NCBI GenBank assembly: GCA_949752735.1
Contig: OX457053.1
Span: 27,127,797-27,191,796 of the forward strand
Length of the DNA: 64,000 bases
Reading direction: 5' to 3'
Origin: Lumbricus terrestris
Lineage: Eukaryota > Annelida > Clitellata > Crassiclitellata > Lumbricidae
Part shown: positions 1 to 13,080 of the stretch, in pieces
How the letters are laid out: every line of letters starts with the position of its first letter
Position numbering within the stretch: position 1 is the stretch's first letter
Program-made: the position numbers and the translations under genes
The notes under the pieces: model-generated
Databases searched by the model: none
What the model was told of the DNA's origin: nothing
What the model saw: the letters and a program-made list of their open reading frames with translations, nothing else

Positions 1-2072
1 TGGTTAGTCCAGCGGTTTCTTCTTATAAAAAACTTGACCACTTACAATGATCGTTATATTAAGTGAGCTTGTGAGGGAGTTGTAAGGCATCACATTCCCG
101 TAGAGAAATCGTCATTTGATAAGCCAAGAATGAAGATACACGTCACCTATCTGCAGCAGTTTCCATGGTGATCCGAATGTCTTTGAGGTGAGTTCTCTTC
201 TCGAATTCTGCAACGATCAGAACCCATTAGCCACTAATTCTTCGTGTGTCCTTAAATACAGTACCCTACCTACCCAAATATGTGATAATTAATCGATTAT
301 GGCACATTTTAAACATCGTCATTTTTTCAAGAAAACCATGATGGATACATTGGATAGTCCAGCGGTTTTTTCTTCGAAAGAAGTTGACCACTTCCAATAA
401 TCGTTATATTAAGTGAGCTTGTGAGGGAGGTGTAAGGCATCACATTCTCGTAGAGAAATCGTCATTAGATACGCCAAGAATGAAGATACACGTCAACTAT
501 CTGCAGCAGTTTCCATGGTGATCCGAATGTCTTTGAGGTGAGTTCTCTTCTCGAATTCTGCAACGATCAGAACCCATTAACCACTAATTCTTCGTGTGTC
601 CTGAAATACAGTACCCTACCTACCCAAGTATGTGATAATTAATTGATTCTGGCACACTTGAAATATCGTCATTTTTTCAAGAAATCCATGATGGTTAGGC
701 CAGCGGTTTTTTCTTCGAAAAAAGTTGACCACTTCCAATAATCGTTATATTAAGTGAGCTTGTGAGGGAGGTGTAAGGCATCACATTCCCGTTGAGAAAC
801 CGTCATTAGATACGCCAAGAATGAAGATACACGTCACCGATCTACAGCAGTTTCCATGGTGATCCGAATGTCTTTGAGGTGAGTTCTCCTTTCGAATTCT
901 GTAGCGATCAGAACCTATTAGCCACTAATTCTTCGTGTGTCCTTAAATACAGTACCCTACCTACCCAAATATGTGATAATTAATCGATTCTGGCACACTT
1001 GAAATATCGTCATTTTTTCAAGAAAACCATGATGGTTATTCCAGCGGTTTTTTCTTCGAAAAAAGTTGACCACTTCCAATAATCGTTATATTAAGTGAGC
1101 TTGTGAGGGAGGTGTAAGGCATCACATTCCCGTAGAGAATTCGTCATTTGATAAGCCAAGAATGAAGATACACGTCACCTATCTACAGCAGTTACTATGG
1201 TGATCCGAATGTCACTTAGGTGAGTTCTCTTCTGGAATTCTGCAACGATCAGAAATGAATTGCCACTAATTCTTCGTGTGTCCTTAAATACAGTACCCTA
1301 CCTACCCAAATATGTGATAATTAATCGATTCTGGCACACTTGAAATATCGTCATTTTTTCAAAAAAACCATGATGGTTAGTCCAGCGGTTTTTTCTTCGA
1401 AAAAAGTTGACCACTTCCAATGATCGTTATATTAAGTGAGCTTGTGAGGGAGGTGTAAGGCATCACATTCCCGTAGAGAAATCGTCATTAGATACACCAA
1501 GAATGAAGATACACGTCACCTATCTGCAGCAGTTTCCATGGTGATCCGAATGTCTTTGAGGTGAGTTCTCTTCTCGAATTCTGCAACGATCAGAACCTAT
1601 TAGCCACTAATTCTTCGTGTGTCCTTAAATACAGTACCCTACCTACCCAAATATGTGATAATTAATTGATTCTGGCACACTTGAAATATCGTCATTTTTT
1701 CAAGAAAACCATGATGGTTAGTCCAGCGGTTTTTTCTTCGAAAAAAGTTGACCACTTCCAATAATTGTTATATTAAGTGAGCTTGTGAGGGAGGTGTAAG
1801 GCATCACATTCCCGTAGAGAAATCGTCATTAGATACGCCAAGAATGAAGATACACGTCACATATCTGCAGCAGTTTCCATGGTGATCCGAATGTCTTTGA
1901 GGTGAGTTCTCTTCTCGAATTCTGCAACGATGAGAACCCATTAGCCACTAATTCTTCGTGTGTCCTTAAATACAGCACCCTACCTACCGAAATATGTGAT
2001 AATTAATTGATTCTGGCAAACTTGAAATATCGTCATTTTTTCAAGAAAACCATGATGGATACATTGGATAGT

Positions 2073-5000
2073 CCAGCGGTTTTTTCTTCGAAAGAAGTTC
2101 ACCACTTCCAATAATCGTTATATTAAGTGAGCTTGTGAGGGAGGTGTAAGGCATCACATTCCCGTAGAGAAATCGTCATTTGATACGCCAAGAATGAAGA
2201 TACACGTCACCTATCTGCAGCAGTTTCTATGGTGATCCGAATGTCACTTAGGTGAGTTCTCTTCTCGAATTCTGCAACGATCAGAACCCATTAGCCACTG
2301 ATTCTTCGTGTGTCCTTAAATACAGTACCCTACCTACCCAAGTATGTGATAATTAATTGATTCTGGCAAACTTGAAATATCGTCATTTTTTCAAGAAAAC
2401 CATGATGGTTAGTCCAGCGGTTTTTTCTTCGAAAAAAGTTGACCACTTCCAATAATCGTTATATTAAGTGAGCTTGTGAGGGAGGTGTAAGGCATCACAT
2501 TCCCGTTGAGAAACCGTCATTAGATACGCCAAGAATGAAGATACACGTCACCGATCTACAGCAGTTTCCATGGTGATCCGAATGTCTTTGAGGTGAGTTC
2601 TCCTTTCGAATTCTGTAGCGATCAGAACCTATTAGCCACTAATTCTTCGTGTGTCCTTAAATACAGTACCCTACCTACCCAAATATGTGATAATTAATTG
2701 ATATTAGCACAGTTGAAATATCGTCATTTTTTCAAGAAAACCATGATGGATAGTCCAGCGGTTTTTTCTTCGAAAAAAGTTGACCACTTCCAATAATCGT
2801 TATATTAAGTGAGTTTGTGAGGGAGGTGTAAGGCATCACATTCCCGTAGAGAAATCGTCATTTGATACGCCAAGAATGAAGATACACGTCACCTATCTGC
2901 AGCAGTTTCTATGGTGATCCGAATGTCACTTAGGTGAGTTCTCTTCTGGAATTCTGCAACGATCAGAAATGAATTGCCACTAATTCTTCGTGTGTCCTTA
3001 AATACAGTACCCTACCTACCCAAATATGTGATAATTAATCGATTCTGGCACACTTGAAATATCGTCATTTTTTCAAAAAAACCATGATGGTTAGTCCAGC
3101 GGTTTTTTCTTCGAAAAAAGTTGACCACTTCCAATAATCGTTATATTAAGTGAGCTTGTGAGGGAGGTGTAAGGCATCACATTCCCGTAGAGAATTCGTC
3201 ATTTGATAAGCCAAGAATGAAGATACACGTCACCTATCTACAGCAGTTACTATGGTGATCCGAATGTCACTTAGGTGAGTTCTCTTCTGGAATTCTGCAA
3301 CGATCAGAAATGAATTGCCACTAATTCTTCGTGTGTCCTTAAATACAGTACCCTACCTACCCAAATATGTGATAATTAATCGATTCTGGCACACTTGAAA
3401 TATCGTCATTTTTTCAAAAAAACCATGATGGTTAGTCCAGCGGTTTTTTCTTCGAAAAAAGTTGACCACTTCCAATGATCGTTATATTAAGTGAGCTTGT
3501 GAGGGAGGTGTAAGGCATCACATTCCCGTAGAGAAATCGTCATTAGATACACCAAGAATGAAGATACACGTCACCTATCTGCAGCAGTTTCCATGGTGAT
3601 CCGAATGTCTTTGAGGTGAGTTCTCTTCTCGAATTCTGCAACGATCAGAACCTATTAGCCACTAATTCTTCGTGTGTCCTTAAATACAGTACCCTACCTA
3701 CCCAAATATGTGATAATTAATTGATTCTGGCACACTTGAAATGTCGTCATTTTTTCAAGAAAACCATGATGGTTAGTCCAGCGGTTTTTTCTTCGAAAAA
3801 AGTTGACCACTTCCAATGATCGTTATATTAAGTGAGCTTGTGAGGGAGGTGTAAGGCATCACATTCCCGTAGAGAAATCGTCATTAGATACACCAAGAAT
3901 GAAGATACACGTCACCTATCTGCAGCAGTTTCCATGGTGATCCGAATGTCTTTGAGGTGAGTTCTCTTCTCGAATTCTGCAACGATCAGAACCTATTAGC
4001 CACTAATTCTTCGTGTGTCCTTAAATACAGTACCCTACCTACCCAAATATGTGATAATTAATCGATTCTGGCACACCTGAAATATCGTCATTTTTTCAAG
4101 AAAACCATGATGGTTAGTCCAGCGGTTTTTTCTTCGAAAAAAGTTGACCACTTCCAATAATCGTTATATTAAGTGAGCTTGTGAGGGAGGTGTAAGGCAT
4201 CACATTCCCGTAGAGAATTCGTCATTTGATAAGCCAAGAATGAAGATACACGTCACCTATCTACAGCAGTTACTATGGTGATCCGAATGTCACTTAGGTG
4301 AGTTCTCTTCTGGAATTCTGCAACGATCAGAAATGAATTGCCACTAATTCTTCGTGTGTCCTTAAATACAGTACCCTACCTACCCAAATATGTGATAATT
4401 AATCGATTCTGGCACACTTGAAATATCGTCATTTTTTCAAAAAAACCATGATGGTTAGTCCAGCGGTTTTTTCTTCGAAAAAAGTTGACCACTTCCAATG
4501 ATCGTTATATTAAGTGAGCTTGTGAGGGAGGTGTAAGGCATCACATTCCCGTAGAGAAATCGTCATTAGATACACCAAGAATGAAGATACACGTCACCTA
4601 TCTGCAGCAGTTTCCATGGTGATCCGAATGTCTTTGAGGTGAGTTCTCTTCTCGAATTCTGCAACGATCAGAACCTATTAGCCACTAATTCTTCGTGTGT
4701 CCTTAAATACAGTACCCTACCTACCCAAATATGTGATAATTAATTGATTCTGGCACACTTGAAATGTCGTCATTTTTTCAAGAAAACCATGATGGTTAGT
4801 CCAGCGGTTTTTTCTTCGAAAAAAGTTGACCACTTCCAATAATTGTTATATTAAGTGAGCTTGTGAGGGAGGTGTAAGGCATCACATTCCCGTAGAGAAA
4901 TCGTCATTAGATACGCCAAGAATGAAGATACACGTCACATATCTGCAGCAGTTTCCATGGTGATCCGAATGTCTTTGAGGTGAGTTCTCTTCTCGAATTC

Positions 5001-7205
5001 TGCAACGATGAGAACCCATTAGCCACTAATTCTTCGTGTGTCCTTAAATACAGCACCCTACCTACCGAAATATGTGATAATTAATTGATTCTGGCAAACT
5101 TGAAATATCGTCATTTTTTCAAGAAAACCATGATGGATACATTGGATAGTCCAGCGGTTTTTTCTTCGAAAGAAGTTCACCACTTCCAATAATCGTTATA
5201 TTAAGTGAGCTTGTGAGGGAGGTGTAAGGCATCACATTCTCGTAGAGAAATCGTCATTAGATACGCCAAGAATGAAGATACACGTCAACTATCTGCAGCA
5301 GTTTCCATGGTGATCCGAATGTCTTTGAGGTGAGTTCTCTTCTCGAATTCTGCAACGATCAGAACCCATTAGCCACTGATTCTTCGTGTGTCCTTAAATA
5401 CAGTACCCTACCTACCCAAGTATGTGATAATTAATTGATTCTGGCAAACTTGAAATATCGTCATTTTTTCAAGAAAACCATGATGGTTAGTCCAGCGGTT
5501 TTTTCTTCGAAAAAAGTTGACCACTTCCAATAATCGTTATATTAAGTGAGCTTGTGAGGGAGGTGTAAGGCATCACATTCCCGTTGAGAAACCGTCATTA
5601 GATACGCCAAGAATGAAGATACACGTCACCGATCTACAGCAGTTTCCATGGTGATCCGAATGTCTTTGAGGTGAGTTCTCCTTTCGAATTCTGTAGCGAT
5701 CAGAACCTATTAGCCACTAATTCTTCGTGTGTCCTTAAATACAGTACCCTACCTACCCAAATATGTGATAATTAATTGATATTAGCACAGTTGAAATATC
5801 GTCATTTTTTCAAGAAAACCATGATGGATAGTCCAGCGGTTTTTTCTTCGAAAAAAGTTGACCACTTCCAATAATCGTTATATTAAGTGAGCTTGTGAGG
5901 GAGGTGTAAGGCATCACATTCCCGTAGAGAAATCGTCATTTGATACGCCAAGAATGAAGATACACGTCACCTATCTGCAACAGTTTCTATGGTGATCCGA
6001 ATGTCACTTAGGTGAGTTCTCTTCTGGAATTCTGCAACGATCAGAAATGAATTGCCACTAATTCTTCGTGTGTCCTTAAATACAGTACCCTACCTACCCA
6101 AATATGTGATAATTAATCGATTCTGGCACACTTGAAATATCGTCATTTTTTCAAGAAAACCATGATGGTTATTCCAGCGGTTTTTTCTTCGAAAAAAGTT
6201 GACCACTTCCAATAATCGTTATATTAAGTGAGCTTGTGAGGGAGGTGTAAGGCATCACATTCCCGTAGAGAATTCGTCATTTGATAAGCCAAGAATGAAG
6301 ATACACGTCACCTATCTACAGCAGTTACTATGGTGATCCGAATGTCACTTAGGTGAGTTCTCTTCTGGAATTCTGCAACGATCAGAAATGAATTGCCACT
6401 AATTCTTCGTGTGTCCTTAAATACAGTACCCTACCTACCCAAATATGTGATAATTAATCGATTCTGGCACACTTGAAATATCGTCATTTTTTCAAGAAAA
6501 CCATGATGGTTAGTCCAGCGGTTTTTTCTTCGAAAAAAGTTGACCACTTCCAATGATCGTTATATTAAGTGAGCTTGTGAGGGAGGTGTAAGGCATCACA
6601 TTCCCGTAGAGAAATCGTCATTAGATACACCAAGAATGAAGATACACGTCACCTATCTGCAGCAGTTTCCATGGTGATCCGAATGTCTTTGAGGTGAGTT
6701 CTCTTCTCGAATTCTGCAACGATCAGAACCTATTAGCCACTAATTCTTCGTGTGTCCTTAAATACAGTACCCTACCTACCCAAATATGTGATAATTAATT
6801 GATTCTGGCACACTTGAAATGTCGTCATTTCTCCAAGAAAACCATGATGGTTAGTCCAGCGGTTTTTTCTTCGAAAAAAGTTGACCACTTCCAATAATTG
6901 TTATATTAAGTGAGCTTGTGAGGGAGGTGTAAGGCATCACATTCCCGTAGAGAAATCGTCATTAGATACGCCAAGAATGAAGATACACGTCACATATCTG
7001 CAGCAGTTTCCATGGTGATCCGAATGTCTTTGAGGTGAGTTCTCTTCTCGAATTCTGCAACGATGAGAACCCATTAGCCACTAATTCTTCGTGTGTCCTT
7101 AAATACAGCACCCTACCTACCGAAATATGTGATAATTAATTGATTCTGGCAAACTTGAAATATCGTCATTTTTTCAAGAAAACCATGATGGATACATTGG
7201 ATAGT
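2073..7205. repeat. Higher-order repeat units within the satellite
   Basis: Monomers fall into types marked by shared variants: A has the added ATACATTGG and GTTCACC, B has CCGTTGAGAAACC, B' starts after GGATAG, C has GAGAATTCG and GTTACTATGG, D has ATACACCAAG, E has AATAATTGTT and CAGCACC. Units starting 5151 to 6856 read A-B-B'-C-D-E, a 2,055-bp higher-order unit, and A-B-B' restarts at 7206. The unit from 2073 reads A-B-B'-C-D-D-C-D-E (3,078 bp), the same order with three extra monomers. The unit from 359 reads A-B-C-D-E and lacks B'. This fits unequal crossing-over. Confidence 0.85.
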
Positions 7206-9921
7206 CCAGCGGTTTTTTCTTCGAAAGAAGTTCACCACTTCCAATAATCGTTATATTAAGTGAGCTTGTGAGGGAGGTGTAAGGCATCACATTCTCGTAG
7301 AGAAATCGTCATTAGATACGCCAAGAATGAAGATACACGTCAACTATCTGCAGCAGTTTCCATGGTGATCCGAATGTCTTTGAGGTGAGTTCTCTTCTCG
7401 AATTCTGCAACGATCAGAACCCATTAGCCACTGATTCTTCGTGTGTCCTTAAATACAGTACCCTACCTACCCAAGTATGTGATAATTAATTGATTCTGGC
7501 AAACTTGAAATATCGTCATTTTTTCAAGAAAACCATGATGGTTAGTCCAGCGGTTTTTTCTTCGAAAAAAGTTGACCACTTCCAATAATCGTTATATTAA
7601 GTGAGCTTGTGAGGGAGGTGTAAGGCATCACATTCCCGTTGAGAAACCGTCATTAGATACGCCAAGAATGAAGATACACGTCACCGATCTACAGCAGTTT
7701 CCATGGTGATCCGAATGTCTTTGAGGTGAGTTCTCCTTTCGAATTCTGTAGCGATCAGAACCTATTAGCCACTAATTCTTCGTGTGTCCTGAAATACAGT
7801 ACCCTACCTACCCAAATATGTGATAATTAATTGATATTAGCACAGTTGAAATATCGTCATTTTTTCAAGAAAACCATGATGGATAGTCCAGCGGTTTTTT
7901 CTTCGAAAAAAGTTGACCACTTCCAATAATCGTTATATTAAGTGAGTTTGTGAGGGAGGTGTAAGGCATCACATTCCCGTAGAGAAATCGTCATTTGATA
8001 CGCCAAGAATGAAGATACACGTCACCTATCTGCAGCAGTTTCCATGGTGATCCGAATGTCTTTGAGGTGAGTTCTCTTCTCGAATTCTGCAACGATCAGA
8101 ACCCATTAGCCACTAATTCTTCGTGTGTCCTGAAATACAGTACCCTACCTACCCAAATATGTGATAATTAATCGATTATGGCACATTTGCAACATCGTCA
8201 TTTTTTCAAGAAAACCATAATGGTTAGTCCAGCGGTTTCTTCTTATAAAAAAGTTGACCACTTACAATGATCGTTATATTAAGTGAGCTTGTGAGGGAGG
8301 TGTAAGGCATCACATTCCCGTAGAGAAATCGTCATTTGATAAGCCAAGAATGAAGATACACGTCACCTATCTGCAGCAGTTTCCATGGTGATCCGAATGT
8401 CTTTGAGGTGAGTTCTCTTCTCGAATTCTGCAACAATCAGAACCCATTAGCCACTAATTCTTCGTTTGTCCTTAAATACAGTACCCTACCTACCCAAATA
8501 TGTGATAATTAATTGATTCTGGCACACCTGAAAAATCGTCATTTTTTCAGGAAAACCATTTTGGTTGGTCCAGCTTTTTTTTCTGGCAAATAATATGACT
8601 TCTTCCAATAATCGTTATATTAAATGAGCATGTGAGGGAGGTGTAAGGCATCACATTCCCGTAGAGAAATCGTCATTAGATACGCCAAGAATGAAGATAC
8701 ATGTCACCTATCTACAGCAGTTTCCATGGTGATCCGAATGTCTTTAAGGTGAGTTCTCTTCTCGAATTCTGCAACGATCAGAACCCATTAGCCACTAATT
8801 CTTCGTGTGTCCTTAAATACAGTACCCTACCTACCCAAATATGTGATAATTAATTGATTCTGGCACACTTGAAATATCGTCATTTTTTCAACAAAACCAT
8901 GGTCCAGCGATTTTTTCTTCGAAAAAAGTTGACCACTTCCAATGATCGTTATATTAAGTGAGCTTGTGAGGGAGGTGTAGGGCATCACATTCCCGTAGAG
9001 AAATCGTCATTATTTACGCCAAGAATGAAGATACACGTCACCTATCTGCAGCAGTTTCCATGGTGATCCGAATGTCTTTGAGGTGAATTCTCTTCTCGAA
9101 TTCTGCAACGATCAGAACCCATTAGCCACTGATTCTTCGTGTGCTCTTAAATACAGTACCCTACCTACCCAAATATGTGATAATTAATTGATTCTGGCAA
9201 ACTTGAAATATCGTCATTTTTTCAAGAAAACCATGATGGTTATTCCAGCGGTTTTTCCTTCGAAAAAAGTTGACCACTTCCAATAATCGTTATATTGAGT
9301 GAGCTTGTGAGGGAGGTGTAAGGCATCACATTCCCGTAGAGAAATCGTCATTAGATACGCCAAGAATGAAGATACACGTCACCTATCTGCAGCAGTTTCC
9401 ATGGTGATCCGAATGTCTTTGAGGTGAGTTCTCTTCTCGAATTCTGCAACGATCAGAACCCATTAGCCACTAATTCTTCGTGTGTCCTTAAATACAGTAC
9501 AGTACCTACCCAAATATGTGATAATTAATTTATTTTGGCAAACTTGAAATATCGTCATTTTTTCAAGAAAACCATGATGGTTATTCCATCGGTTTTTCCT
9601 TCGAAAAAAGTTGACCACTTCCAATAATCGTTATATTGAGTGAGCTTGTGAGGGAGGTGTAAGGCATCACATTCCCGTAGAGAAATCGTCATTAGATACG
9701 CCAAGAATGAAGATACACGTCACCTATCTGCAGCAGTTTCCATGGTGATCCGAATGTCTTTGAGGTGAGTTCTCTTCTCGAATTCTGCAACGATCAGAAC
9801 CCATTAGCCACTAATTCTTCGTGTGTCCTTAAATACAGTACAGTACCTACCCAAATACGTGATAATTAATTGATTCTGGCAAACTTGAGATATCGTCATT
9901 TTTTCAAGAAAACCCGTTAGT

Positions 9922-12900
9922 CCAGCGATTTTTCTTCGAAAAAGTTGACCACTTCCAATGATCGTTATATTAAGTGAGCTTGTGAGGGAGGTGTAAGGCA
10001 TCACATTCCCGTAGAGAAATCGTCATTTGATACGCCAAGAATGAAAATGCACGTCACCTATCTGCAGCAGTTTCCATGGTGATCCGAATGTCTTTGAGGT
10101 GAGTTCTCTTCTCGAATTCTGCAACGATCAGAACCCATCATCCACTAATTCTTCGTTTGTCCTTAAATACCGTACCCTACCTACCCAAACATGTGATAAT
10201 TAATTGATTCTGGCAAACTTGAAATATCGTCATTTTTTCAAGAAAACCATGATGTTTAATCCAGCGGTTTTTTCTTCGAAAAAAGTTGACCACTTCCAAT
10301 AATCGTTGTATTAAGTGAGCTTGTGAGGGAGATGTAATGCATCACATTCCCGTAGAGAAATCGTCATTTGATACGCCAAGTATGAAGATACACGTCACCT
10401 ATTTGAAGCAGTTTCCATGGTGATCCGAATGTCTTTGAGGTGAGTTCTCTTCACGAATTCTGCTACGATCAGAAATGATTAGCCACTAATTCTTCGTGTG
10501 TCCTTAAATACAGTACACTACCTACCCAGATATGTGATAATTAATTGATTCTGGCACATTTGAAATATCGTCATTTTTTCAAGAAAACCATGATGGTTAG
10601 TCCAGCGGTTTTTTCTTCGAAAAAAGTTGACCACTTCCAATAATCGTTGTATTAAGTGAGCTTGTGAGGGAGGTGTAAGGCATCACACTCCCGTAGAGAA
10701 ATCGTCATTAGATACGCCAAGAATGAAGATACACGTCACCTATCTGCAGCAATTTCTATGGTGATCCGAATGTCTTTGAGGTGAGTTCTCTTCTCGAATT
10801 CTGCAACGATCAGAACCCATTAGCCACTAATTCTTCGTGTGTCCTTAAATACAGTACCCTACCTACCCAAATACGTGATAATTAATTGATTCTGGCACAC
10901 TTGAAATATCGTAATTTTTTCAAGAAAACCATGATGGTTAGTCCAGCGGTTTTTTCTTCGAAAAAAGTTGACCACTTCCAATGATCGTTATATTAAGTGA
11001 GCTTGTGAGGGAGGTGTAAGGTATCACATTCCCGTAGAGAAATCGTCACTTGATACGCCAAGTATGAAGATACACGTCACCTCTCTACAGCAGTTTCCAT
11101 GGTGATCCGAATGTCTCTGAGGTGAGTTCTCTTCTCGAATTCTGCAACGATCAGATATGATTAGCCACTAATTCTTCGTTTGTCCTTAAATACCGTACCC
11201 TACCTACCCAAACATGTGATAATTAATTGATTCTGGCAAACTTGAAATATCGTCATTTTTTCAAGAAAACCATGATGTTTAATCCAGCGGTTTTTTCTTC
11301 GAAAAAAGTTGACCACTTCCAATAATCGTTGTATTAAGTGAGCTTGTGAGGGAGGTGTAAGGCATCACATTCCCGTAGAGAAATCGTCATTTGATACGCC
11401 AAGTATGAAGATACACGTCACCTATTTGAAGCAGTTTCCATGGTGATCCGAATGTCTTTGAGGTGAGTTCTCTTCACGAATTCTGCTACGATCAGAAATG
11501 ATTAGCCACTAATTCTTCGTGTGTCCTTAAATACAGTACACTACCTACCCAGATATGTGATAATTAATTGATTCTGGCACACTTGAAATATCGTCATTTT
11601 TTCAAGAAAACCATGATGGTTAGTCCAGCGGTTTTTTCTTCGAAAAAAGTTGACCACTTCCAATGATCGTTATATTAAGTGAGCTTGTGAGGGAGGTGTA
11701 AGGCATCACATTCCCGTAGAGAAATCGTCATTTGATACGCCAAGTATGAAGATACACGTCACCTATTTGAAGCAGTTTCCATGGTGATCCGAATGTCTTT
11801 GAGGTGAGTTCTCTTCTCGAATTCTGCAACGATCAGAACCCATTAGCCACTAATTCTTCGTGTGTCCTTAAATACAGTACCCTACCTACCCAAATACGTG
11901 ATAATTAATTGATTCTGGCAAACTTGAGATATCGTCATTTTTTCAAGAAAACCCGTTAGTCCAGCGATTTTTCTTCGAAAAAGTTGACCACTTCCAATGA
12001 TCGTTATATTAAGTGAGCTTGTGAGGGAGGTGTAAGGCATCACATTCCCGTAAAGAAATCGTCATTTGATACGCCAAGAATGAAAATGCACGTCACCTAT
12101 CTGCAGCAGTTTCCATGGTGATCCGAATTTCTTTGAGGTGAGTTCTCTTCTCGAATTCTGCAACGATCAGAACCCATCATCCACTAATTCTTCGTTTGTC
12201 CTTAAATACCGTACCCTACCTACCCAAACATGTGATAATTAATTGATTCTGGCAAACTTGAAATATCGTCATTTTTTCAAGAAAACCATGATGTTTAATC
12301 CAGCGGTTTTTTCTTCGAAAAAAGTTGACCACTTCCAATAATCGTTGTATTAAGTGAGCTTGTGAGGGAGGTGTAAGGCATCACATTCCCGTAGAGAAAT
12401 CGTCATTTGATACGCCAAGTATGAAGATACACGTCACCTATTTGAAGCAGTTTCCATGGTGATCCGAATGTCTTTGAGGTGAGTTCTCTTCACGAATTCT
12501 GCTACGATCAGAAATGATTAGCCACTTATTCTTCGTTTGTCCTTAAATACAGTACACTACCTACCCAGATATGTGATAATTAATTGATTCTGGCACACTT
12601 GAAATATCGTCATTTTTTCAAGAAAACCATGATGGTTAGTCCAGCGGTTTTTTCTTCGAAAAAAGTTGACCACTTCCAATGATCGTTATATTAAGTGAGC
12701 TTGTGAGGGAGGTGTAAGGCATCACATACCCGTAGACAAATCGTCATTAGATACGCCAAGAATGAAGATACACGTCACCTATCTGCAGCAGTTTCCATGG
12801 TGATCCGAATGTCTTTGAGGTGAGTTCTCTTCTGGGATTCTGCAACGATCAGAACCCATTAGCCACTAATTCTTCGTCTGTTTTTAAATACAGTACCCTA

Positions 12901-12980
12901 CCTACCCAAATATGCGATAATTAATTGATTCTGGCACACTTGAAATATCGTCATTTTTTCAAGAAAACCATGATGGTTGT
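9922..12980. repeat. Second, more diverged higher-order domain of the satellite
   Basis: To the right of about 8,570 the monomers diverge and belong to different types. A type with GTTTAATCC, TCGTTGTATT, CAAGTATGAAG and TATTTGAAG recurs at 10,261, 11,284 and 12,300, that is about every third monomer. A shortened type with CCCGTTAG and ATGAAAATGC recurs at 9,922 and 11,961, which are 2,039 bp apart. The domain is therefore organised in blocks of three to six monomers, independently of the left domain. Confidence 0.7.
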
Positions 12981-13080
12981 CCAGCGGTTTTTTCTTCGAA
13001 AAAAGTTGACCACTTCCAATGATCGTTATATTAAGTGAGCTTGTGAGGGAGATGTAATGCATCACATTCCCGCAGAAATT

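Larger units (their letters stand above)
1..13080. repeat. 341-bp satellite DNA array with higher-order structure
   Basis: Head-to-tail monomers run from the left edge without a break. Counting from the CCAGCGG word, successive starts are at 9, 359, 700, 1041, 1382, 1723, 2073, 2414 and so on to 12,981, almost all spaced 341 bp. Spacings of 350 bp occur where ATACATTGG is added (units starting 359, 2073, 5151, 7206), and of 334-340 bp in a few units on the right. About 39 monomers are present and the array continues off the left edge. Consensus monomers contain PstI, NcoI and EcoRI sites, so digestion should give a 341-bp ladder. I see no coding potential. The size, homogeneity and higher-order pattern resemble centromeric or pericentromeric satellites, but no centromere-specific motif was found and that role is not established. 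Confidence 0.97.

Noticed and set aside
1..13080. CRISPR-like regular repeat array
   Set aside because: The unit is a continuous 341-bp tandem monomer with no unique spacers, in a eukaryotic context; it is satellite DNA.
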